A DNA stretch of 64,000 nt from Sphingobium terrigena (GTDB taxonomy: Bacteria; Pseudomonadota; Alphaproteobacteria; Sphingomonadales; Sphingomonadaceae), in assembly GCF_003591655.1 (NCBI RefSeq), contig NZ_QVRA01000015.1:39708-103707 (forward strand), in the 5' to 3' direction. How positions within the stretch are numbered: the stretch's first letter is position 1; every line of letters starts with the position of its first letter. Below, piece after piece: positions 37,683 to 46,866 of this stretch. Below the pieces are notes generated by a model that had not been told where the DNA came from, ran no database searches, and saw nothing but the letters and a program-made list of their open reading frames with translations. A program made the translations under genes and the position numbers.

Positions 37683-37853
37683 GATCATCCTCCATCCGGG
37701 TTCGACCCCTTATGGCAGGCGGCATGGCGCTTGCGGCTGCACCCGTCAAGGCGCGGCCCGTTTAGAAAGGCGATTGCGGATAGTCAACCATGGTTGGGCA
37801 GAGATTGCCCCACCCGAACGAAGGAATGAGAAAAGTCCGCCAGAGCGGGATTT

Positions 37854-38255
37854 TCAGCCCGCGGTTGCGCAGTAAGAGGGCAGCGCGATCGCGCCTGCGC
37901 CCTTGGTCTGCCACGCGCCAGCGCCGATGCGATAGGCCTGCCCGGTCTTGACCCGGCTGCTGAGCGTCTGACAACCGGTGGCGGCGGCGACGTCCTGCAC
38001 GGTCACGCCGCGCTGGCTGGCCAGTTGGGTATAGGCGGCGCGGCGCTTGATATTGATCGATTCGACTTCGGCGCGGACATCGGCCCCCACCGTCCCGGCG
38101 ATGCCGAGATAGCCGTCGGCCTGTTCGCCCACGGTGCCGGCCGCCATCGCGCTGGCCACGGCGCCGGTCTGGGCGCGGGCGGGCGCGGTCATCGCGAAGC
38201 CGGTGGCCAGCGCGACAGCGGCACCGGCGGCGATCAGGAGAATCTTGCGTGTCAT
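37854..38255 (-). CDS. ydbL: YdbL-family (DUF1318) periplasmic protein
   Basis: The 133-aa protein has a signal peptide (1-28) and the YdbL/DUF1318 core, with GYLGIAGTVGADVRAEVESINIKRRAAYTQLASQRGVTVQDVA as the recognisable helical part. It ends with two cysteines (GCQTL and PSYCATAG). In E. coli YdbL works as a chaperone-like partner of the YdbH-YnbE bridge. Its start overlaps ynbE by 4 nt, so the trio is one operon. Confidence 0.85.
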   Translation of the reverse strand: MTRKILLIAAGAAVALATGFAMTAPARAQTGAVASAMAAGTVGEQADGYLGIAGTVGADVRAEVESINIKRRAAYTQLASQRGVTVQDVAAATGCQTLSSRVKTGQAYRIGAGAWQTKGAGAIALPSYCATAG

Positions 38256-38440
38256 TGCGGGAACAACTCCGGGTTATTCTGGATGAGGTCCTGTGCGTCA
38301 CGTTGCAGGCGCACGACGACCTCCTGCTGCACCTTCACATTCAGATTGATTTCGATCGGCTTGTCAGGCGCCTTGACCTGAATACAGCCCCCAAGGGCCA
38401 GACCGGCGAAACCCGCCATCATGATTGCTTGCTTCTTCAT
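38252..38440 (-). CDS. ynbE: YnbE-family outer-membrane lipoprotein
   Basis: This 62-aa lipoprotein has a lipobox LALGGC with the lipidated Cys19, followed by a short domain (KPIEINLNVKVQQEVVVRLQ). YnbE multimers form a beta-strand tunnel that joins inner-membrane YdbH to the outer membrane. It overlaps ydbH and ydbL by 4 nt on either side. It is too small to be named with certainty without its neighbours. Confidence 0.87.
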   Translation of the reverse strand: MKKQAIMMAGFAGLALGGCIQVKAPDKPIEINLNVKVQQEVVVRLQRDAQDLIQNNPELFPQ

Positions 38441-41400
38441 TTGTGCTCCCCGTTTGGCACGTTGTCGCTTTCCACAGGCTGAACCGCAAGGCTTTCGTTC
38501 AATTTGCTCTTCATGTTCGCCTGCATCTGGTCGCCAATGCTGTTCTGGATCAGTTGCGACGGGTCGATGAAGGACTGGGCGGTGCCGAGCAGTCCCCGGA
38601 ACGGCGCGGAAATGCGTACGTTGAAGAGGAAAGGCAGGCCAGTGAAGTTGCGCGCCAGCCCTGCCGGTGCGCCGCCCAGCTGGCCGCGATTAATGCCGTT
38701 GAACACGACGTTCGTAACCATTTCGCCGTCCAGCGCGCCATCCATCAGGATTGTCAGACATTTATATTGCAGATTTTTGAGCGCGTCGAAGGCCAGCCGC
38801 CCCATCGTGCCCAATTGTTCGTTCGACACCGGGCCGACATAGGAGAGGACGCCGGACTGGAGCGCGGGGTCGCAGGGGATGGTCGGCAGCACACCTTCGG
38901 GCATCAGCAGCGGCGGCATACCCTGTTGCCGGGCGACCAGCACCCCGCCCGCGATCCGCCCGCCCTGCGCGTTGAAGATCAGCGGCATCAGCCCGTCAAA
39001 CGTGCCGGTGGCCGAGATATTGTCCAGCTCCATCGCCTGGATGAACGCGCCCGCATCCAGGCCGATGACGCGGAAGGTCAAATAGCGATCGACATCGGCG
39101 CTGAAATCCATGGTGGTGGGGAGCAGCACCAGTTGCCCCCCGGAGAAAGGCCAGCCGCCGCCCTCGATTCGCACCTTCTGCCCGGCTTCCAGTCGGTAGC
39201 GGACCGTGCCGTCGCGAACTTCGACGCCGGGATTGACCGAGGCGATCTTCACCGTTTGGCCCGGCGCAGTGACCATGTTGATCAGGTCGGTGAAGCGGAT
39301 TTCGCCTGACAGCCCCTGCACCGGGCCGAAGGCGGCGGCGAGATTGGCATTGTCGGTGCGGAAGGTGCCGGTGGAGGTGACGGCTGATCCGGTCCAGTCG
39401 ATCCGCCCCTCCCCGGTCACGGTCGCCGCGACATTGGCGACGACGCCGAGTGCCAGTGGGGTGACTTCGTCGGGCTGGAGGGTGGGACCGAAGGCGAGGC
39501 CGGGGACGGTCAGGTCGGCATGACCCTTCCCACTGTCAAGCTCATGCGCGATCACGGTGCGGGCCACGGTTGCGCCATTGCGCGGTGCAGTCAGCGTGCC
39601 GGTGGCAGCGATGCGGCCATTTTTGAAGGTCAGGGCGAAAACGGGGACGGCGAGCGGGTTGAAGCGCACGGGCGACTGCGAATCGCGCACGGTCATGGCG
39701 GCGCGGAAATCGAGCGCACTATTGGCAAAGCTCCATGTGCCATTGCCCTGTTCCGCGATTAGCGGGACGGTGCCGATCTGGCCCCCTGCCCCGCTGACTT
39801 TGCCATTCATGCCACGCGCAGTCATTGCGCCGTCCAGGCTGGCGGCGCTCAGGCGGACCGGCGCATCGTTCGGGCCTAGCGTCAGCGCGGGATTGGCGAG
39901 CGCGAAACCGGTCTGGCCGAGCGCGATGCGGGCATGATCGGCGGTCAGGCGCAGCGGGCTGTCGCCGCTGGTGCCGGTGAGCGCCAGATCGCGGATGTCC
40001 GCACCGCCGCTCACCCCCTTTGGTCCCATGGCGAACAATGCGCCGCCGCCCGGCGGGCAGAGCGTCTGGCGGGTCTGGCCAATGGCGAAGGCACCATAGC
40101 GGCCTTCGAGCAGCGACAAAGGGACGCAGCGGCGGTTGATCGCCAGCGCGCCATTGGCGGCAAGCTGCCCCTCGATCGGCAGGCTGAGGCCGCGCACGCG
40201 ACCGTCGGGCAGCGGGCCGTCGAGCCGCAGCGCGGTGGAGAAGCGGGTGGTGCCGTCGGGCTGGGCGAGGAAGCGGACGCGGTCGATGGCAAGGCGCGCG
40301 TCGCCTGCGGCATAGGGATTGACGAACAATTCGCCGCCAAAGCCGCCACCGGGACGGCGCGCGAGGCGAAGCGCGGCGTCGGGCAGGCCACCGCCCTCTG
40401 TACGCAACGCGCCTTCGAGCGCCCAGTCGAGCGCAGACCCGGCACGGCCGGGCCAGCCGAGCGTGATACGGCCATCGGGGGCAAGGCCTGCCTGTGCGCC
40501 GCTGCGCGCGGTGAGGCGACTGTCGGTCAGGACGAGGCTGCCAGTTGCGCCGCGCTGGACCAGGGCGAAGCGGGTGCGGATCTGGTTGCTGTCGCCTGCG
40601 CGGCGCACCGCGTCGGCGAGGCGGGCGGCGAGTGGCGCCACCGGGGTGCCGACGGTCGAGGCGCGCAGGGTAGCCAGCGGATCGCGGCCGGAAACGCGGA
40701 GCTGGCGGCCGGAGAGTTCGCCTTGCAGCGCGGTTTCGCCGCTCTTGACCGACCATGTGCCATTCAGGGCGGCCTGTTCGAGCATTGCCCCCTGCCCCGC
40801 CAGCGCCTGTGCGCCAATGCGGGCGCGGCCGCTGGTGGCGGCAGCTGTGCCGTCGAAATCAACGCGACCTTTGGGTGCGGCAAGGACGATGCCGCTGGCC
40901 TTGAGCGCCTCGCCCGCCAGATCGACATGGCCACTCCAGCGGTCGAAGGCCGCGCCAAGCGTCAGGTCGAGCGTGGCGACCGGGCGGGCTATGGCGGCAC
41001 TGTCGCGGCAGGCCAGCGCGGCGGCGCGAACCGGACCGGTGACATGCGGGCGGCCCTTATCCATGGCGAGGGCTAGCGAGGCGCTCCCTTCGGTCAGGCC
41101 GCAACTGGCGAAGGCGGCGCGGGGCATGACGGCGGCGAGTTTGCCGCGAAAGCCGGAGCGCAAATTACCCTCCCCGTCGATCCGCATCCCCAATTGGCCA
41201 GCGTCGGTATCGAGACGCAGCCGCGCGTCGGCGAGCGAGAGGAGAATGTCGGGCAGGCTGAAGGGCGCGGTCGAATCGGGATCGCGGAATTTGTCGAGTT
41301 CGCCCAGGCGCAGCACGCCGGCATTATATGAGCCGCGCATCCGCACGCCACCGGCGCGCACCGCGGCGACCTGCGGCGTCAGGCCGGCAAAGGCGATGTC

Positions 41401-41667
41401 TACTTCGACCCAGTCGGCGGTCAGATCAGGATTGGCGGGATCGCCCAGCAGGATATGTTCGATCCGCTGGGTGCGCAGGCCGACATCGACCAGATCATAA
41501 TTGGCCTGCACCCCGCGCCTGTTAAGTTCGCGGCTGACGAAATTTTCCGCGATCGGCGCGCGCTGGGTCCACAGCGCAACCAGCACCAGCGCAAGCGACC
41601 CCGTGCCGACACCCAGCCAGCGCAGCCAACCCCGGCGAACCTGCTCTTCGCCGTTCTGTTCTTCCAT
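38437..41667 (-). CDS. ydbH: YdbH-family AsmA-like intermembrane lipid transport protein
   Basis: The 1076-aa protein has one N-terminal membrane helix (about 15-35) and a very long periplasmic region of repeated beta-strand segments, typical of AsmA-like/YdbH bridges. The C-terminal YdbH domain is seen as ISATGTFDGLMPLIFNAQGGRIAGG near 880-910. In E. coli TamB, YhdP and YdbH are redundant phospholipid bridges between membranes. The ATG at 41667 is preferred over a TTG at 41679. First gene of ydbH-ynbE-ydbL. Confidence 0.87.
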   Translation of the reverse strand: MEEQNGEEQVRRGWLRWLGVGTGSLALVLVALWTQRAPIAENFVSRELNRRGVQANYDLVDVGLRTQRIEHILLGDPANPDLTADWVEVDIAFAGLTPQVAAVRAGGVRMRGSYNAGVLRLGELDKFRDPDSTAPFSLPDILLSLADARLRLDTDAGQLGMRIDGEGNLRSGFRGKLAAVMPRAAFASCGLTEGSASLALAMDKGRPHVTGPVRAAALACRDSAAIARPVATLDLTLGAAFDRWSGHVDLAGEALKASGIVLAAPKGRVDFDGTAAATSGRARIGAQALAGQGAMLEQAALNGTWSVKSGETALQGELSGRQLRVSGRDPLATLRASTVGTPVAPLAARLADAVRRAGDSNQIRTRFALVQRGATGSLVLTDSRLTARSGAQAGLAPDGRITLGWPGRAGSALDWALEGALRTEGGGLPDAALRLARRPGGGFGGELFVNPYAAGDARLAIDRVRFLAQPDGTTRFSTALRLDGPLPDGRVRGLSLPIEGQLAANGALAINRRCVPLSLLEGRYGAFAIGQTRQTLCPPGGGALFAMGPKGVSGGADIRDLALTGTSGDSPLRLTADHARIALGQTGFALANPALTLGPNDAPVRLSAASLDGAMTARGMNGKVSGAGGQIGTVPLIAEQGNGTWSFANSALDFRAAMTVRDSQSPVRFNPLAVPVFALTFKNGRIAATGTLTAPRNGATVARTVIAHELDSGKGHADLTVPGLAFGPTLQPDEVTPLALGVVANVAATVTGEGRIDWTGSAVTSTGTFRTDNANLAAAFGPVQGLSGEIRFTDLINMVTAPGQTVKIASVNPGVEVRDGTVRYRLEAGQKVRIEGGGWPFSGGQLVLLPTTMDFSADVDRYLTFRVIGLDAGAFIQAMELDNISATGTFDGLMPLIFNAQGGRIAGGVLVARQQGMPPLLMPEGVLPTIPCDPALQSGVLSYVGPVSNEQLGTMGRLAFDALKNLQYKCLTILMDGALDGEMVTNVVFNGINRGQLGGAPAGLARNFTGLPFLFNVRISAPFRGLLGTAQSFIDPSQLIQNSIGDQMQANMKSKLNESLAVQPVESDNVPNGEHK

Positions 41668-41802
41668 GCCTATGGCCAACCCCGGCTTTCAAGTAACGCT
41701 GATGGTCCGTAACGGGACCATAACGTCTGACCCCGCGTAAATATCCTTGCCCCGCGATTCCGCACCTTATAGCGTCCTTTGCCGGTAGCGAGGGACGCAA
41801 GT

Positions 41803-42498
41803 GTGGCGGAGCAGGACGCAAAAGTCACGCATGACGGCACAGGGCATCGCGCGCGGTTGCGGCAGAAACTGGCGGAGAGCGGCGGGGATGCACTGCATGA
41901 CCATGAGCTGATCGAATATCTCCTCGCCCTGGCCATTCCCCGGCGCGATACCAAGCCGCTGGCCAAGGCGCTGCTGCGCGAATTTGGCGGGATTGGCGGG
42001 CTGATGAGCGCCGACTGGCAGGCGATCGCGCGGGTGCCGGGCATGGGCGACACCAGCATCGCGGCGATCAAGATCGTGCAGGCGACCATGCTGCGGACGC
42101 TGCGCAACGAGGTGGCGGCGCGGCCGGTGCTGGCCAGCTGGCAGGCTCTGCTCGACTATCTGCGCGCGGACATGGCGTTTCTGGGCGTGGAGCGGGTAAG
42201 GGTGCTGCACCTGAACGCGCGCAACATGCTGATCCGCGACGAGAATATGGGCGACGGGTCGATCGACCAGGCGGCCATCTATGTGCGCGAGGTTATTCGC
42301 CGGGCGATCGACCTGGGATCAGCGGCGATCATATTGGTGCATAATCACCCCAGCGGATCGCCCGAACCCAGCCGTCAGGACATAGATGTGACGCGGCAGA
42401 TCATCGACGCGGGCAAGCGGCTGAACATCGCGGTGCATGACCATATCATCGTGGGCGCGAACGGGCATAGCAGTATGCGGGCTATGGGGTTGTTGTGA
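41803..42498 (+). CDS. radC: RadC-family JAB domain protein
   Basis: The 231-aa protein has an N-terminal helix-hairpin-helix-like region (RVPGMGDTSIAAIK) and a C-terminal JAMM/MPN fold with the metal motif HNHPSGSPEPSRQD (His180, His182, Asp193). RadC is linked to recombination and fork repair, but its enzymatic role is unproven. The GTG at 41803 has AGGGA 8 nt upstream; the frame is open back to a TTG at 41779. Confidence 0.9.
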   Translation: MAEQDAKVTHDGTGHRARLRQKLAESGGDALHDHELIEYLLALAIPRRDTKPLAKALLREFGGIGGLMSADWQAIARVPGMGDTSIAAIKIVQATMLRTLRNEVAARPVLASWQALLDYLRADMAFLGVERVRVLHLNARNMLIRDENMGDGSIDQAAIYVREVIRRAIDLGSAAIILVHNHPSGSPEPSRQDIDVTRQIIDAGKRLNIAVHDHIIVGANGHSSMRAMGLL

Positions 42499-42591
42499 GG
42501 GGGGAAGTGCCGGAATAGGGTGGTTAGTGGACGGTCGGCTCTCGGCGCCGGAATGCTGGAAAGCAGACACAGACATTGATAACATGGCGGT

Positions 42592-42990
42592 ATGCTGTGC
42601 TATGTCAAATATACCGTACTGATCTCACTGGCCCTTACAGGATGCGCCAAGGCTTCACCACCTCCAGAACGACCTGCGCTGACCGCCCTTCTCAAACAAT
42701 CGAAGTTCAAACCTGACGGCCATTACACTGGCGCGGACACTCCAGAGGATCGCAAGCCTCTACAAGACGCTGTTGACGCTGCGATTTTAGATATTCGCGC
42801 CATGCCTGATCCTCTTGATCGAGAAGCCGTGCGTAAACGCTTATCGAGTCTGTTAGGCGACGTGGATATGTTCGCCACCGAAGACCGCGATGAAGTAGGC
42901 CGCTACGCCATCCGCGTCTGGCGCGCTCTCGGCTTCAAGAAGGAGACAGGGCTCTTCTATATGTCCGATGATAGGGTTTTGCAGCAGTAG
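42592..42990 (+). CDS. Hypothetical lipoprotein
   Basis: The 132-aa protein has a hydrophobic start and lipobox LALTGC (Cys18), suggesting lipidation. The mature part is helical and charged, with no recognised domain. Base composition is more AT-rich than its neighbours (for example TTAGATATTC-like stretches), so it may be a recent acquisition. It has no visible operon partner. Confidence 0.65.
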   Translation: MLCYVKYTVLISLALTGCAKASPPPERPALTALLKQSKFKPDGHYTGADTPEDRKPLQDAVDAAILDIRAMPDPLDREAVRKRLSSLLGDVDMFATEDRDEVGRYAIRVWRALGFKKETGLFYMSDDRVLQQ

Positions 42991-43032
42991 CTACCCTGTC
43001 CGCAACTGGTCGCCCATTGCCATTCCCCTTTT

Positions 43033-43109
43033 CGTCATGCCGGGCTTGACCCGGCATCCCGCTTTTCTTCGCGCAGAAAGCGGGACCCCGGATCAGGTCC
43101 GGGGTGACG
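43033..43109. repeat. Nested REP-like palindrome
   Basis: Outer arms CGTCA/TGACG enclose three inner dyads: CCGGGCTTGACCCGG, CCCGCTTT/AAAGCGGG and CCCCGGATC/GGTCCGGGG. It is an alphaproteobacterial REP-type element lying in the 180-bp gap before the convergent DEAD-box gene. Confidence 0.85.
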
Positions 43110-43170
43110 TAGATGGGCGTTGCTGGCCTTGCTCATTGGCGGACAGAGCAAAGCCCGTCCGCCCCAAAAT

Positions 43171-44649
43171 TCAGGCGTCGAAGCCGAAGTTCAGGAATTC
43201 CGGCACGGGGCCGTTCCAGCCTTCGTCGGGGCCGTCGTCCTGATGGTCGTTGCGGCGCTGGCGGGCGGGGGCTTCTGCGGCGCGGGGGGCGACGGCCGGG
43301 CGGGCCGGGGTTTCCACGCGGGGCGCCTGCGCGCGCGGGGCTTCCTCGCGCGGTTTTTCGGCGCGGGGCTGGCGGGCGGCGCGGGGCTTTTCGGCGACTG
43401 GCTCGTCGGCTGGTTTTTCCGCGACCGGCGTTTCTACGACCGGCTGGTCCGCTGCGGGCTTGGCGACGCGGGGCTTGCGGCCCCTTGGCGTGCGGGGCGC
43501 GGCTTCTTCGGTCGGTTCGGCGCTGGCGATGACGGCGGCGGCGCCGACGACCTCGATCTTCGTGCCGATCAGCTTCTGGATATTGTCGATCGCTTCGGCG
43601 TCCGCTTCGGTGACGAAGGTGTAGGCGACGCCTGATGCGCCCGCGCGGCCGGTGCGGCCGATGCGATGGACATAATCGTCCGGGTGCCAGGGCGCGTCAT
43701 AGTTGAACACATGGCTGACGCCCTTAATGTCCAGCCCGCGCGCCGCGACGTCCGACGCGACGAGGATGTTGACGGTGCCAGCGCGGAAGCGTTCCAGTTC
43801 GGCGATGCGCGATCCCTGGTCGATATCGCCATGGATCTCGCCCGACTTGAAGCCGTCGCGTTGCAGGCTCTTGTTCAAGTCCCGCACCGTCGTCTTGCGG
43901 TTGCAGAAGATGACCGCGCTGGTGACGTCGGCTTCGCGCAGCATTTTGGACAGGACATCGCGCTTCTTGCGCGACTCCACTTTCACCAGGCGCTGGGTGA
44001 TGTTGATCGAGGCGCTGGCGGGGCGCGCGACTTCGATCGATTTGGGGTTGGACAGGAATTTGTCGGCCAGCTTCTTGATGACTGGCGGCATCGTTGCCGA
44101 GAACAGAAGCGTCTGGCGCTGCGCGGGCAGCTTGGTGCATATTTCCTCGATATCCGGGATGAAGCCCATGTCGAGCATCCGGTCGGCTTCGTCGATGACC
44201 AGCAGCGAACAGCCGTTCAGCATGATCTTGCCACGCCCGAACAGGTCCATCAGACGGCCCGGCGTAGCGATCAGCACGTCCACGCCCTTTTCGAGCGCCG
44301 CGAGTTGATCACCCATCGACACGCCACCGATCAGCAGCGCCATCGAGAGCTTGTGATATTTGCCATATTTCTCGAAATTTTCCGCCACCTGGGCGGCAAG
44401 TTCGCGCGTCGGCTCCAGGATCAGCGAGCGCGGCATCCGCGCGCGGCTGCGGCCATGGGCGAGGATGTCGATCATCGGCAGAACGAAGCTGGCCGTCTTG
44501 CCCGTCCCCGTCTGGGCGATGCCAATAATGTCGCGCATCATCAGGACGGACGGAATCGCCTGCGCCTGAATCGGCGTGGGCGTATCATAACCGGACTCGG
44601 TTACGGCCCTGAGCAATTCGTCGGAAAGGCCGAGATCGGCAAAAGTCAT
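43171..44649 (-). CDS. DEAD-box RNA helicase, RhlE-like
   Basis: The 492-aa protein has all DEAD-box motifs: the Q motif (YDTPTPIQAQAI), AQTGTGKT (45-52), PTRELA, TPGRL, DEAD (153-156), SAT (184-186), ARGLDI and HRIGRTGR. A C-terminal extension (about 375-492) is rich in Pro, Ala, Arg and Glu, with degenerate EKP/APR repeats, and ends in an acidic/aromatic tail. The closest type is RhlE, involved in ribosome assembly and RNA decay. Confidence 0.92.
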   Translation of the reverse strand: MTFADLGLSDELLRAVTESGYDTPTPIQAQAIPSVLMMRDIIGIAQTGTGKTASFVLPMIDILAHGRSRARMPRSLILEPTRELAAQVAENFEKYGKYHKLSMALLIGGVSMGDQLAALEKGVDVLIATPGRLMDLFGRGKIMLNGCSLLVIDEADRMLDMGFIPDIEEICTKLPAQRQTLLFSATMPPVIKKLADKFLSNPKSIEVARPASASINITQRLVKVESRKKRDVLSKMLREADVTSAVIFCNRKTTVRDLNKSLQRDGFKSGEIHGDIDQGSRIAELERFRAGTVNILVASDVAARGLDIKGVSHVFNYDAPWHPDDYVHRIGRTGRAGASGVAYTFVTEADAEAIDNIQKLIGTKIEVVGAAAVIASAEPTEEAAPRTPRGRKPRVAKPAADQPVVETPVAEKPADEPVAEKPRAARQPRAEKPREEAPRAQAPRVETPARPAVAPRAAEAPARQRRNDHQDDGPDEGWNGPVPEFLNFGFDA

Positions 44650-44785
44650 TCAATGGTCCGGGAACAGGAGGCTTGTCCGCCCTGCACGATAGCGAGACGG
44701 AAATCGGCCGCGCATTGCGGAAATATCGGCCGCTTGTCAAGGAAATCGCGCGATTTGGCGGGCGGTCCTTGGCCAATAGGAGCGC

Positions 44786-45220
44786 TCAGTCGTCCGGTTC
44801 CGCAGCGATCAGCCGTTTGAAGCTGTCGATCGCGCAACTGGTGCCGCCGCGCGCCTGCAACTCGTCACGGCCCGAACAGAGCGATCCATCCTCATCCGGT
44901 TCGACATAGAAACCGGAATAGAAAGCGGTCGCGTCACAGCCTTTTTCCAGCCGCGCGCGGTAGCGATGCTGGTCGGCGAGAATCAGGTCCACCCCGTTGC
45001 GCACGACGATGCTGGCAGCGCGAATCGAGCGCAGGGCGACGCAGCGCGGCCCCTTTTTCTCGTCCCAGGCGTCCGCCGCCTTGTCGCTGATGCGCGCGGG
45101 CGCCCTGCCCTTTTTCGCCATCGGCACGCGGATGATGACGCGCTGCTCAATCGTCAGTTGCGCCCATTGAACCGGGTCAGCCGTCGTGGCGGCAAGCAGC
45201 AGCAGGATGGAATGAACCAA
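44786..45220 (-). CDS. Hypothetical secreted protein
   Basis: The 144-aa protein begins with a short hydrophobic signal-like segment (SILLLLAATTADP). The rest is soluble and carries four cysteines (GPRCVAL, KGCDAT, SLCSGRD, TSCAIDSF) that could form two disulfides. No family recognised. It lies between the DEAD-box helicase gene and the divergent oxidoreductase gene. Confidence 0.65.
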   Translation of the reverse strand: MVHSILLLLAATTADPVQWAQLTIEQRVIIRVPMAKKGRAPARISDKAADAWDEKKGPRCVALRSIRAASIVVRNGVDLILADQHRYRARLEKGCDATAFYSGFYVEPDEDGSLCSGRDELQARGGTSCAIDSFKRLIAAEPDD

Positions 45221-45297
45221 GTCGGACCCCTTTTGGGAATCGGACGCTATCGACCCGTGGTTGAACAGTCGATGAATTCCGGGGATAGGTGCGTCCC

Positions 45298-46737
45298 ATG
45301 ATCGGACAGCATATCATCGCGCGCTTCGCCGCGCTGCTTGGCCCCAAGGGCGTTATCACCGACCCGGACGACATCGCGCCCTGGGTCAGCGACTGGCGCG
45401 GGCGTTATCATGGCGCGGCGGTGGCAATCCTGTCGCCTGCCTGCGTGGAGGAGGTTGCTGCTGTGGTGGCGCTGGCGGCGGAGCTGGGCGTCGCGCTGGT
45501 GCCGCAGGGGGGCAATACGTCGATGGTGGGCGGGGCGACGCCGCCCGCCGACGGATCGGCGCTGATCCTCTCGCTGCGGCGGATGAACCGGCTTCGCAGC
45601 CTGAGTGCGGACGACAATCTGGCGATTTGCGAGGCGGGCGTGATTCTGAGCAATCTGCATGATGCCGCCGAAGGCGCCGGACGACGCTTTCCGCTCAGCC
45701 TGGGGGCGAAGGGATCGGCGACGATCGGCGGGCTGGTGTCGACCAATGCGGGGGGCACGCAGGTGCTGCGCCACGGGACGATGCGCGCGCTGGTCGAGGG
45801 GGTAGAGGCGGTGCTGCCCGATGGCAGCATCTTCCACGGACTGGACGCGCTGAAGAAGGATAATCGCGGATACGACATCAAGCAGTTGCTGATCGGCGCA
45901 GAAGGCACGCTGGGGGTGATTACCGCGGCAGCGCTGCGACTGGTCCCGGCGATTGCGGCGCGGGCGGTCGGCTGGGTCGGGGTCGCCTCCCCCGCTGACG
46001 CGCTGGCGTTGTTGCGGCTCACCGAGGCGGAACTGGGCAATAGCGTCGAGGGATTTGAGGTCATCGCTGACGAGACTTTGGGCTTTGTGCTGGGGCATAT
46101 TCCCGGCACGCGCAGCCCGATCGAGACGCGGACGCCCTGGCATGTGCTGATCGAGGTGGATCATGCCGATCTGCGCGATCCGGGTCCGGGCGAGCGGCTG
46201 GAGGGTGCGCTGGCGCTGGCGTTCGAGCGGGGCATCGCGATCGACGCCGTGGTGGCGGCCAGCGAGGCACAGGCCGAGGCCTTCTGGCGAATCCGCGAAT
46301 CGCTGTCGGAATCGGAAAAGGCGCAAGGGCCAGCGCTGCAATATGACATCAGCGTGCCGGTGGCGCGGATGCCCGCCTTCATGATCGAGGCGGCTGATGC
46401 GGCAATGGCGAGATTTCCCGGCACTACGGCCTCGTCCTTCGGCCATCTGGGCGACGGCAATGTCCATTTCCATGTGCGCGCGCCCAAGGGAACGAGCGAC
46501 GGGCCGGGCTGGATCGCGGCACAGGGGCAGGCCATCAACGCCTTCGTCCATGACGCGGTGGTGGCGGCGGGCGGATCGATCTCGGCCGAACATGGCATTG
46601 GCCAGATGAAGCGCGCGGAGCTGGCGCGGCTGGCCGGGCCAGCGCGGATCGGCGCGCTGCGGGCGATCAAGGCCGCGTTCGACCCCAAGGGGCTGTTCAA
46701 TCCGGGGAAACTCATCCCGCTGCCCGATGAAGCCTGA
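45298..46737 (+). CDS. FAD-binding oxidoreductase, GlcD/D-2-hydroxyacid dehydrogenase type
   Basis: The 479-aa flavoprotein has the VAO-type FAD domain (VPQGGNTSMVGGATP; GGLVSTNAGGTQVLRHG) and the GlcD-type cap with SSFGHLGDGNVHFHVR (metal/substrate His) and the C-terminal EHGIGQMKR and LFNPGK. Such enzymes oxidise D-lactate, D-2-hydroxyglutarate or glycolate. The substrate is not fixed by sequence. ATG at 45298; GTG at 45289 is possible. Confidence 0.88.
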   Translation: MIGQHIIARFAALLGPKGVITDPDDIAPWVSDWRGRYHGAAVAILSPACVEEVAAVVALAAELGVALVPQGGNTSMVGGATPPADGSALILSLRRMNRLRSLSADDNLAICEAGVILSNLHDAAEGAGRRFPLSLGAKGSATIGGLVSTNAGGTQVLRHGTMRALVEGVEAVLPDGSIFHGLDALKKDNRGYDIKQLLIGAEGTLGVITAAALRLVPAIAARAVGWVGVASPADALALLRLTEAELGNSVEGFEVIADETLGFVLGHIPGTRSPIETRTPWHVLIEVDHADLRDPGPGERLEGALALAFERGIAIDAVVAASEAQAEAFWRIRESLSESEKAQGPALQYDISVPVARMPAFMIEAADAAMARFPGTTASSFGHLGDGNVHFHVRAPKGTSDGPGWIAAQGQAINAFVHDAVVAAGGSISAEHGIGQMKRAELARLAGPARIGALRAIKAAFDPKGLFNPGKLIPLPDEA

Positions 46738-46866
46738 GGATCAGGCCTCAGAGTATATGTGAAAGCAATTGCCACCCGCTGCGCGGGGCTTTATCGCCCT
46801 CTCCCAGTTTTATGCCCGGCGGCGCGTCTGCACAGCGTCGCTTTTTGACAGAATGGATACCGGATC

